A stretch of DNA of 64,000 nt, taken from contig URAZ01000013.1 in the NCBI GenBank assembly GCA_900545925.1, forward strand, positions 1 through 64,000. The letters are read 5' to 3'. The stretch's first letter is position 1. Each line of letters begins with the position of its first letter. The notes below the pieces were generated by a model. It was not told where the DNA came from and made no database searches. It saw only the letters and a program-made list of their open reading frames with translations. The stretch is from an uncultured Eubacteriales bacterium (GTDB lineage: Bacteria; Bacillota; Clostridia; Oscillospirales; Oscillospiraceae). Below are positions 43,541-50,706 of this stretch, piece after piece. The translations under genes were made by a program, and so were the position numbers.

Positions 43541-44221
43541 ATGCCGATCCGTGCGCTGCTCATGGATATTGACGATACGCTATTTGACTTTCAGACCAGT
43601 TCCCGGAACGCGCTCTCCATCGCGTTTCGTGCCCTCAACCTGCCGTTCACACCGGAGATGTGGGCACACTACCGGGAACTCGATGCGGAGTTCTGGCAGC
43701 GCTTTGAACGCGGGGAGATTACGAAAGAGGCGCTTTATGTCGAACGCTTCCGCGTCTTTTTTGCGGAATACGGTCTGGAAGCCGACCCGGCGGCGTTCAA
43801 CACTGCGTATTTCTGCGAATTGGGTACGCAGCGCAATTTTATGCCGCACTGCGAACAGGCGCTGCGGCAGCTGCACGCGCAGTACAAAATTTTTATCGTG
43901 ACCAACGGCAACACAGAGATCCAGAAGCGCCGCATCGCCGCCAGCGGTATGGCGCAGTATTTTGACCGGGTATTCATTTCTGAGCAAATGGGCTGCAAGA
44001 AGCCGGACAAGCTGTTTTACGACAAGGTTTTTGCCGAGATCGGCGAAGCCTACCGCACGCAGTCCATCATGATCGGCGACAGCTTCTCGAGTGATATGCA
44101 GGGCGGCCGCAATGCCGGAATCCCAACCTGCCTCTACGGGCGGGCAGAACCGGAAAAGCCACTGTGCGACTATGCCGTGACTGATCTGCTGGAACTTCCG
44201 GCCCTGCTTGCGTCGCTTTGA
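43541..44221 (+). CDS. yjjG: YjjG-type HAD nucleotidase
   Basis: A 226-aa HAD-superfamily hydrolase like YjjG, a noncanonical pyrimidine nucleotidase acting in nucleotide-pool cleanup. Motif I is LLMDIDDTLFD with Asp9 and Asp11, motif II IVTNGNTEIQ, motif III lysine QMGCKKPDKL and motif IV IMIGDSFSSDMQGG. The start at 43541 follows GGGAGG by eight bases. Confidence 0.87.
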   Translation: MPIRALLMDIDDTLFDFQTSSRNALSIAFRALNLPFTPEMWAHYRELDAEFWQRFERGEITKEALYVERFRVFFAEYGLEADPAAFNTAYFCELGTQRNFMPHCEQALRQLHAQYKIFIVTNGNTEIQKRRIAASGMAQYFDRVFISEQMGCKKPDKLFYDKVFAEIGEAYRTQSIMIGDSFSSDMQGGRNAGIPTCLYGRAEPEKPLCDYAVTDLLELPALLASL

Positions 44222-44256
44222 CAGCGTATGAATTTTTTCATTTGGTTGATTCACGC

Positions 44257-44285
44257 TTGCAAAACACGGAGAAAGCCGGTAAAAT
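44257..44285 (+). promoter_or_regulatory. Promoter candidate for the RpiR-cmk-ispH unit
   Basis: TTGCAA (44257-44262), 17-nt spacer, TAAAAT (44280-44285), 49 nt before the regulator ATG. Confidence 0.55.
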
Positions 44286-44334
44286 AAAAAAATATGAAAT
44301 TATGCGCCATGTGCGCGCGGCGGAGGTTTTTCTT

Positions 44335-45195
44335 ATGCCGGCAGATATTTTGACCCATATTCAAAATGAAATCCATGCCTTTTCCAAGGGCCAGAAAAAG
44401 ATTGCGTCCTATATCCTGACCAACTATGATAAGGCGGCGTTTATGACGGCCAGCCGTCTCGGAAAGACCGTCGGGGTTTCGGAGTCAACCGTTGTGCGGT
44501 TTGCCGTGGAACTTGGCTACGAGGGCTACCCGGAGATGCAGAAGACGCTGCAGGAACTTGTCCGGAACAAGCTTACCAGCGTCCAGCGCATTGAGGTCGC
44601 CAGCGACCAGTTCGGAAACCAAGATGTTGTCGCCAGCGTTCTGCAGCGCGACGCCAATGCCATCCGCATGACGGCGGAGGCGCTGGATCGCACACAGATG
44701 ACCCGTGCGGTCGGCGCAATTCTGCGTGCGCGGTGTATTTATATTGTAGGCGTGCGGTCCTCCGCTGCGCTGGCAAACTATCTGAATTTCTATTTCCGCA
44801 ATATTTTTAATGATGTACGCCTTGTTTCCTCCACAGCGACCAGCGAGATGTTTGAGCAGCTGCTGCGCGTGGGAAGGGAAGACGTTGTGATCGGCATCAG
44901 CCTCCCGCGCTATTCCAGCCGGACGGTGAAACTGCTGCAATACGCGCATGATTCCGGCGCAACTGTCGTAACCATCACGGATAAGGCGGAGGCTCCGGCC
45001 GGAAAGGTCGCCGACTATGTTCTGTGCGCCAAGAGCAATATGGTATCGTTTGTTGACTCGCTCGTCGCGCCGATGAGCGTCATCAATGCGCTGATCGTCT
45101 CCGTCGGCTTGCAGCAGGAGGACAGCGTGGCAAAAACCTATGAGGATTTGGAGCGGATTTGGGATGAATATGACGCCTTTGAGCGGGTCGAATAA
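44335..45195 (+). CDS. RpiR-family (MurR-like) regulator
   Basis: A 286-aa RpiR/MurR-type repressor or activator. An N-terminal HTH (SRLGKTVGVSESTVVRFAVELGY) is followed by a SIS sugar-binding domain (about residues 125-260) with IVGVRSSAALANYLNFYF and ISLPRYSSRTVKLLQYAHDSGA. It would sense a phosphosugar. The start at 44335 has GGAGG eight bases upstream. Neighbouring genes are not sugar genes, so its target is not obvious. Confidence 0.87.
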   Translation: MPADILTHIQNEIHAFSKGQKKIASYILTNYDKAAFMTASRLGKTVGVSESTVVRFAVELGYEGYPEMQKTLQELVRNKLTSVQRIEVASDQFGNQDVVASVLQRDANAIRMTAEALDRTQMTRAVGAILRARCIYIVGVRSSAALANYLNFYFRNIFNDVRLVSSTATSEMFEQLLRVGREDVVIGISLPRYSSRTVKLLQYAHDSGATVVTITDKAEAPAGKVADYVLCAKSNMVSFVDSLVAPMSVINALIVSVGLQQEDSVAKTYEDLERIWDEYDAFERVE

Positions 45196-46441
45196 ACTTG
45201 TCGTTGTCGGCGGCGGTGCGGCGGGCATGATGGCCGCCGGTATGGCCGCGCAGGCAGGCGCGCATGTGACGCTTCTCGAGCAAAATGGCCGTCTCGGCAA
45301 AAAACTTCTGATTACCGGCAAGGGCCGCTGCAACGTCACGAACGACTGCCCGTGGCAGGACGTGCTGCAAAACGTTCCCACGAACCCGCGTTTTCTCTAC
45401 AGCGCCCTCGCGGGCTTTTCACCCGCAGACGCGAAAAATTTCTTTGAAGCTTACGGCTGCGCGCTCAAGACCGAGCGCGGCAACCGTGTTTTTCCAGTGT
45501 CCGACCGGTCGCAGACCGTTCTGGACGCGCTGGAACGGTTCCTGCGTGAACACCATGTGTGCGTCCTGCCGCGCCGGGCAGAGCAGATTGCTGTCTCCGA
45601 CGGCCGCGTGACCGGCGTGAAAACGGCGGAGGGACCTGTGCCTGCCGACTGCGTCATTCTCGCAACCGGCGGCCTGTCCTATCCCGCGACCGGCTCGACC
45701 GGCAGCGGCTATGCCATGGCGCAGGCGATCGGACATACGATCATAGAGCCGACCGGATCGCTTGTTCCGCTGGTCGAAAAGGGGCACGACTGCGCAAAAA
45801 TGCAGGGGCTGGCCCTGAAAAACGTTGCGGTCAGGCTCATAAATGCCAAGGAAAAGACTGTCTACGAGGACTTTGGAGAATTGCTGTTTACCCATTTCGG
45901 CCTCTCCGGCCCCGTCATTCTCTCTGCCAGCGCCCACATGGCGCGTGGCGAAGCTGGTTATACGGTCAAGATCGATCTCAAGCCCGCACTGGATGAAAAA
46001 ACATTGGACGCGCGTATTCTGCGTGATTTTTCTGCTGCGCAGAACCGCGATTTTGAAAACAGCCTTTCGGCACTGCTGCCGAAATCTATGATCCCGGTCG
46101 TCATTGCCCGCAGCGGCATCGACCCCACGCAGAAGGTCAACTCCATCACGAAGCAGCAGCGAAGAGCACTGCTCGAGACGATTAAATGCTTTTCCATTCC
46201 CATTGCCTGCAAGGCACCCGTCGAGGACGCAATCGTCACCTCCGGCGGCGTGAAAGTCTCTGAAGTGAACGCAAAAACGATGGAGTCAAAGTTGATACAG
46301 GGCTTGTATTTTGCAGGCGAACTTCTGGATGTTGATGCCTATACGGGCGGCTTTAATCTCCAGATCGCATGGGCGACGGGCCGCTTGGCGGGATTGTCTG
46401 CTGCGGCGAAAGAATTTCAATCACCGGAGGACGCAACATGA
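45164..46441 (+). CDS. BaiN/HI0933-family flavoprotein
   Basis: A 425-aa FAD-dependent oxidoreductase of the HI0933/BaiN type. It begins near MTPLSGSNKLVVVGGGAAGMMA with the dinucleotide motif, then GRLGKKLLITGKGRCNVTND, ATGGLSYPATGSTGSGYAMAQ and a C-terminal YTGGFNLQIAWATGRLAG. The preferred start at 45164 overlaps the end of the RpiR gene by 32 bases; GGAG is nine bases before. Some relatives reduce bile-acid intermediates, but most are of unknown function, so no substrate is assigned. Confidence 0.88.
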   Translation: MNMTPLSGSNKLVVVGGGAAGMMAAGMAAQAGAHVTLLEQNGRLGKKLLITGKGRCNVTNDCPWQDVLQNVPTNPRFLYSALAGFSPADAKNFFEAYGCALKTERGNRVFPVSDRSQTVLDALERFLREHHVCVLPRRAEQIAVSDGRVTGVKTAEGPVPADCVILATGGLSYPATGSTGSGYAMAQAIGHTIIEPTGSLVPLVEKGHDCAKMQGLALKNVAVRLINAKEKTVYEDFGELLFTHFGLSGPVILSASAHMARGEAGYTVKIDLKPALDEKTLDARILRDFSAAQNRDFENSLSALLPKSMIPVVIARSGIDPTQKVNSITKQQRRALLETIKCFSIPIACKAPVEDAIVTSGGVKVSEVNAKTMESKLIQGLYFAGELLDVDAYTGGFNLQIAWATGRLAGLSAAAKEFQSPEDAT

Positions 46442-47112
46442 GCAAATTTGTTTCCATCGCCATCGACGGCCCGGCAGGAGCCGGAAAAAGCACCATGGCC
46501 AGAGCCTGCGCGAAGGAACTGGGCTATCTGTACGTCGATACCGGTGCAATTTACCGCACCGTCGGCTATTATATGCGTCTCATGGGCGTTGGTCCGAAGG
46601 ATAAGGACGGCATTGCGCGCCTGATTGACGAGGTCAATATCGATATTCGCTATGAAGACGGTGTGCAGCATATGATTCTCAACGGCGCGGACGTGACAGG
46701 GGAGATCCGCACGCCCGAAATATCCATGTACGCCTCCGGCGTGTCCGCGCAGCCGTGCGTGCGTGCATTTCTGCTCGATATGCAGCGACAGCTTGCTCGG
46801 ACGCATAACGTCGTCATGGACGGCCGCGATATCGGAACCGTCGTGCTGCCGAAGGCGGATGTAAAAATTTTTCTGACGGCGAGCGCAGAGGTGCGCGCAA
46901 AGCGCCGGTTTGACGAATTGCAGCAGAAGGGCGACAAAACGCCTTATGCGCAGATTCTCGCCGAGACGAAGCAGCGCGACAAGCAGGATTCCGAGCGCAC
47001 CATCGCCCCGTTAAAGCAGGCGGCGGACGCTGTTCTGCTCGATACCTCTGACGATACGGTCAAGCAGTCGGTGGATGCCATTCTCGCCATTGTCAGGAGG
47101 AAACTCGGGTGA
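46438..47112 (+). CDS. cmk: Cytidylate kinase
   Basis: A 224-aa CMP/dCMP kinase: P-loop IDGPAGAGKSTMARACAKELG, TGAIYR and the DGRDIGT motif later. It overlaps the flavoprotein stop (ATGA). The order cmk-plsC-ispH/S1 is typical for Clostridia. Confidence 0.95.
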   Translation: MSKFVSIAIDGPAGAGKSTMARACAKELGYLYVDTGAIYRTVGYYMRLMGVGPKDKDGIARLIDEVNIDIRYEDGVQHMILNGADVTGEIRTPEISMYASGVSAQPCVRAFLLDMQRQLARTHNVVMDGRDIGTVVLPKADVKIFLTASAEVRAKRRFDELQQKGDKTPYAQILAETKQRDKQDSERTIAPLKQAADAVLLDTSDDTVKQSVDAILAIVRRKLG

Positions 47113-47720
47113 ACTTCTGGTACCATCTGTGCTGGTGGCTGTGCCGCGTCGGGCTGTTTTTCTGGCATCCGGTGTTTCGTGTCACAGGCCGGGATCGTAT
47201 CCCTGCGGGCAGCTGCATTTTCTGCGCCAACCACTCCGGCATGGCCGACCCCATCTGGATTCTGCTGGCCCTGCCTGAAAAAAGGATGATCCGCATCATG
47301 GCCAAGCAGGAACTGCGCCGCGTGCCGTTTATTGGCTGGGTTATGGAGCAATTCCGCGTGATTTTCGTCAACCGCGGCGCACACGACACGGCGGCATTCA
47401 GCCAGTGTATCGACGCGCTGACGCGTGAGAGGGAGAAACTGCTCGTCTTTGTGGAAGGAACGCGCTGCAACCGGGAAAAGCATGTACGCGCGAAAACAGG
47501 CGCTGTGCGGATGGCGGCGGAGTCCGGCGTGCCGATTGTACCGGTGTTCGTCACGCGCAACAAAACGCCCTTTTGTCCGGTCAGCGTCGTGTTCGGTGAG
47601 CCGTACAGCGTCGGCGCAATCAACCCGAATGACCATGACGCCTGCCAGCAGGCGTCCGATTGTCTCCTGAAAACGATCTATGAACTGGGCGGTGACAGCT
47701 ATGCAGATCAGATTGGCTGA
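47109..47720 (+). CDS. plsC: 1-acyl-sn-glycerol-3-phosphate acyltransferase
   Basis: A 203-aa PlsC that acylates lysophosphatidate at the membrane. It has an N-terminal hydrophobic stretch and the HX4D motif NHSGMAD, then VEGTRCNR. The GTG at 47109 overlaps the cmk stop (GGGTGA) after AGGAGG. Its end overlaps the ispH-S1 start by 20 bases. Confidence 0.9.
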   Translation: MNFWYHLCWWLCRVGLFFWHPVFRVTGRDRIPAGSCIFCANHSGMADPIWILLALPEKRMIRIMAKQELRRVPFIGWVMEQFRVIFVNRGAHDTAAFSQCIDALTREREKLLVFVEGTRCNREKHVRAKTGAVRMAAESGVPIVPVFVTRNKTPFCPVSVVFGEPYSVGAINPNDHDACQQASDCLLKTIYELGGDSYADQIG

Positions 47721-49650
47721 AACGGCGGGCTTCTGCTTCGGCGTGGAACGCGCGGTTGCGCTTGCCGAGCAGACGGCGCGCACTTGCAAAAATGCAGTTA
47801 CGCTCGGGCCCATCATCCACAACCGCCATGTCGTTGAGCGCTTTGAACGGCTCGGCCTGCATGAGATCTCTTCGGCAGAGGAGGCAGAACCTGGTCAGAC
47901 CGTTGTGATCCGCGCGCACGGCATCCCCGTCAGCGAGCAGCGCATGCTGTCTGCGCGCGGCGCGGCAGCGGTTGACGCAACCTGTCCGTTTGTGAAGAAG
48001 ATCCATGTAATCGCACAAAAGGCAGAGCGGGACGGGCGGAGCCTTCTCATCATCGGGACGCCTACGCACCCGGAGGTCGCTGCCATTGCAAGCTATTCCT
48101 CCGATGCGCACGTCTTCCAGACCGCCGAAGCACTGCAGGCATGGCTCACGGAGCGCCCGGACCGGCGCGATTTGCCGTTTTGTCTGGTTTCGCAGACAAC
48201 AGGGACGCAAAAATTGTGGGAATCATGCCGGGAAATTGCAAAAAAAGTGTGTACAAATTGCGAAATATTTGATACAATATGCAAAGCTACGGAAATGCGG
48301 CAGGAAGAAGCAGCTTATCTTTCAAAGAGTTGTGATGCGATGGTCGTTGTCGGGGACGCAAGAAGTTCCAATACGGGGCGTCTTGCCATGATCTGCAATG
48401 AGAATTGCCCGAAGGTGATACTTGTCGATCATGCCGATGAATTGGACATGTCTTTTTTCCATGACGCAGCTACTGTGGGTATAACGGCCGGCGCATCGAC
48501 GCCGCCGTGGATAATTAAGGAGGTAAACAACAAAATGAGCGAAGAACTGAAAGTTGAAACTGCACAGGAGGAGAATTTTGCCGAGCTTCTCGAGCAGTCC
48601 CTCAAAACTTTGAATAATGGAGATAAGGTAACTGGCACCGTTATGGCCATCGGTTCCACCGAGATCGAAGTCGATCTTGGCACGAAGCACACCGCCTACA
48701 TCCCGCTGGAAGACTTCTCCGGCGATCCGTCCGTCAAACCTGAGGACGTCGTGCATGTCGGCGATCAGGTCGAAGCAATCGTCGTCCATGTCAACGACGG
48801 CGAAGGCGTTGTCCGCCTGTCCCGCAAGCGTCTCGAGGCCGGTAAGGCTTGGGAAGAGATCGAAGCGGCTGTCGAGGACAAGACCGTTCTGGAAGGCAAC
48901 GTCACCGAAGAGAACAAGGGCGGCATCGTCGTCAATGTCAAGGGTGTCCGTGTGTTCGTTCCGGCTTCCCAGTCCGGTGTTCCCAAGGGCGGCGATCTGA
49001 GCGAGATGGTCGGCAAGACTGTCCAGCTGCGTATCACCGAGGTCAACCGTGCCCGCCGCCGCGTCGTCGGCTCCATCCGTTCCGTCGCCGCTGAGCAGCG
49101 CAAGGCTGCCCAGGAGAAGATTTGGAGCGAGATCGAGGTCGGCAAGCAGTACCATGGTACGGTTAAGTCCCTCACCAGCTACGGCGCGTTCGTCGATATC
49201 GGCGGCGTTGACGGCATGGTTCATGTCTCCGAACTGAGTTGGAACCGCATCAAGAACCCGTCCGAGGTCGTTAAGGTCGGCGACGAGATCGACGTCTTCG
49301 TTATTGCGCTCGATCCCGAAAAGCGCAAGATCTCCCTCGGCTACAAGACCGAAGCCACCAACCCTTGGACGCTGTTCAACAACCAGTTCAAGGTCGGCGA
49401 TGTTGCCAAGGTCAAGATCGTCAAGCTGATGACCTTTGGCGCATTCGCTGAGATCATCCCGGGCGTTGACGGCCTGATCCACATCTCCCAGATCGCAGAC
49501 CGCCGCATCGGAAAGCCGGAGGACGTTCTGTCCGAGGGTCAGGAAGTTGATGCGAAGATCATCGACATCGATCAGGAGCATAAGCGTATCTCCCTGTCCA
49601 TCCGCGCCCTGCTGGCTCCCGCCGCAGAGGACGAAGAGGACGCCGAGTAA
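47701..49650 (+). CDS. ispH: IspH-ribosomal S1 fusion protein
   Basis: A 649-aa fusion. Residues about 1-278 are HMBDP reductase IspH, the last MEP-pathway enzyme, with iron-sulfur cysteines in GFCFGVERAV, DATCPFVKKIH and NTCEIFDTICKATEMRQ-type motifs. Residues about 280-649 are an S1-family protein with four S1 domains (VDLGTKHTAYIPLE; IVVNVKGVRVFVPAS; SYGAFVDIGGVDGMVHVS; FGAFAEIIPGVDGLIHIS). This fusion is known in Clostridia. A strong internal Shine-Dalgarno (AAGGAGGT, 48517-48524) precedes an in-frame ATG at 48535 exactly at the S1 border, so a separate S1 protein could also be made. The GTG/ATG choice at 47701 follows GGGCGGTG. Confidence 0.93.
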   Translation: MQIRLAETAGFCFGVERAVALAEQTARTCKNAVTLGPIIHNRHVVERFERLGLHEISSAEEAEPGQTVVIRAHGIPVSEQRMLSARGAAAVDATCPFVKKIHVIAQKAERDGRSLLIIGTPTHPEVAAIASYSSDAHVFQTAEALQAWLTERPDRRDLPFCLVSQTTGTQKLWESCREIAKKVCTNCEIFDTICKATEMRQEEAAYLSKSCDAMVVVGDARSSNTGRLAMICNENCPKVILVDHADELDMSFFHDAATVGITAGASTPPWIIKEVNNKMSEELKVETAQEENFAELLEQSLKTLNNGDKVTGTVMAIGSTEIEVDLGTKHTAYIPLEDFSGDPSVKPEDVVHVGDQVEAIVVHVNDGEGVVRLSRKRLEAGKAWEEIEAAVEDKTVLEGNVTEENKGGIVVNVKGVRVFVPASQSGVPKGGDLSEMVGKTVQLRITEVNRARRRVVGSIRSVAAEQRKAAQEKIWSEIEVGKQYHGTVKSLTSYGAFVDIGGVDGMVHVSELSWNRIKNPSEVVKVGDEIDVFVIALDPEKRKISLGYKTEATNPWTLFNNQFKVGDVAKVKIVKLMTFGAFAEIIPGVDGLIHISQIADRRIGKPEDVLSEGQEVDAKIIDIDQEHKRISLSIRALLAPAAEDEEDAE

Positions 49651-49662
49651 TTCTTCCAATCC

Positions 49663-49698
49663 AAGCAGGCTGCCGGAAAACGGCAGCCTGCTTTTTTG
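49663..49698 (+). terminator. Terminator after ispH-S1
   Basis: GCAGGCTGCCG (49665-49675) / CGGCAGCCTGC (49681-49691) followed by TTTTTT. Confidence 0.9.
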
Positions 49699-49717
49699 TG
49701 TGTTTCCCAAAAAGTGC

Positions 49718-49746
49718 TTGCTTTTTTCTTGGAAATACGATAGACT
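49718..49746 (+). promoter_or_regulatory. Promoter of the glycine cleavage operon
   Basis: TTGCTT (49718-49723), 17-nt spacer, TAGACT (49741-49746), about 90 nt before the glycine aptamer. Confidence 0.55.
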
Positions 49747-49833
49747 GAAAAAGTAGATAAGATACGCAGATGAACAAAAGCGATTTTCGTCAGAATGTAC
49801 AAATTCAGACAACTGAATCTAGCCGGATGAACG

Positions 49834-49992
49834 AATCAGGAGAGTGCATATCCGCATGCCGCCGAAGGGGAACGCGCAACGAACTCTCAGGCAAAAAAAC
49901 TGATTCCGGACGGAACTCTGGAAAGCTGCATCCGCAGCACCGAAGAAGCAATCCCGGCTGGCCGGGAGAATCTTTCAGGTTTACGAACAGAG
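49834..49992 (+). promoter_or_regulatory. Tandem glycine riboswitch
   Basis: Two aptamers in tandem, matched by eye to the glycine (gcvT) consensus. Aptamer 1 has AGGAGAGTGC, CGCCGAAGGGG, AACTCTCAGGCAAAA and GGACGGAACTCTGG. Aptamer 2 has AGCACCGAAGAAGCAA, GGAGAATCTTTCAGG and ACAGAG. The last bases (ACAGAG) also form the left arm of the terminator hairpin, so glycine binding should block the terminator and turn on the gcv operon. Confidence 0.92.
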
Positions 49993-50024
49993 CGCGCCTT
50001 CTTTTGGCGCGCTCTGTTTTCTTT
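49987..50024 (+). terminator. Riboswitch-controlled terminator
   Basis: ACAGAGCGCGCC (49987-49998) / GGCGCGCTCTGT (50006-50017) followed by TTTTCTTT. The left arm overlaps the end of aptamer 2. Confidence 0.88.
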
Positions 50025-50040
50025 AAACAAGGAGAAGCAT

Positions 50041-50706
50041 ATGATCGTAACGAGAAAAAAACCTGTGGAGCAGGTGCTTGTGATGCTGCACGGCGTGCGC
50101 CGTGTCGCACTGGTAGGCTGCGGAAACTGCGCCACAGCCTGCCAGACCGGCGGGGAAAAGGAACTGGAGCAAATGCGCCAGCTGCTCCAAGAGCAGGGGA
50201 TCGAGACTGTCGGCAGTGTCCTGCCGGACGAATGCTGCCATATGCTGCTCGTCAAGCGCGATCTTAAGCCCTTGCGCGACAGCGGCGCGGAGGCCATCGT
50301 CTGTCTGGCCTGCGGCGACGGCGTGCAGACCGTCGCGGCCCATACTGCGGTTCCGGTTTTCCCCGCGAACGACACGCTGTTTCTCGGGCAGATTGAACGT
50401 GCTGGCGTTTTCCGTGAGGCCTGCCGTATGTGCGGAGACTGCATGCTCGGCCAGACCGGCGGCATCTGTCCTGTGACGCAGTGTGCAAAATCGCTCGTCC
50501 ACGGGCCGTGCGGCGGACAGCGGAACGGCCGCTGTGAGGTCAACCCCGAAAACGAGTGTGCATGGCTGCGCATTTACCGCAAACTCAAGGAACTGGACCG
50601 GCTGGATCTGCTGGAGGCGGACCGGGCGGATAAGGATTATCGAAGCACCGCATACCCGCAGGCGCACAGCCTGCGCGAGATCAGGAAAAAGGGAGGAACA
50701 CCATGA
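50041..50706 (+). CDS. MetV-like methylene-THF reductase C-terminal-domain protein
   Basis: A 221-aa protein matching the MTHFR C-terminal (MetV) family, the accessory iron-sulfur/zinc subunit paired with MetF in acetogens. It has several cysteine clusters: VGCGNCATACQTGG, DECCHML, VCLACGDG and CRMCGDCMLGQTGGICPVTQCAK, then HGPCGGQRNGRCEV. AAGGAG precedes the ATG. It is first in the glycine-riboswitch operon and overlaps the next gene (ATGA). No metF is seen in the window. It suggests a link from glycine-derived C1 units to methyl-THF, an inference. Confidence 0.83.
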   Translation: MIVTRKKPVEQVLVMLHGVRRVALVGCGNCATACQTGGEKELEQMRQLLQEQGIETVGSVLPDECCHMLLVKRDLKPLRDSGAEAIVCLACGDGVQTVAAHTAVPVFPANDTLFLGQIERAGVFREACRMCGDCMLGQTGGICPVTQCAKSLVHGPCGGQRNGRCEVNPENECAWLRIYRKLKELDRLDLLEADRADKDYRSTAYPQAHSLREIRKKGGTP

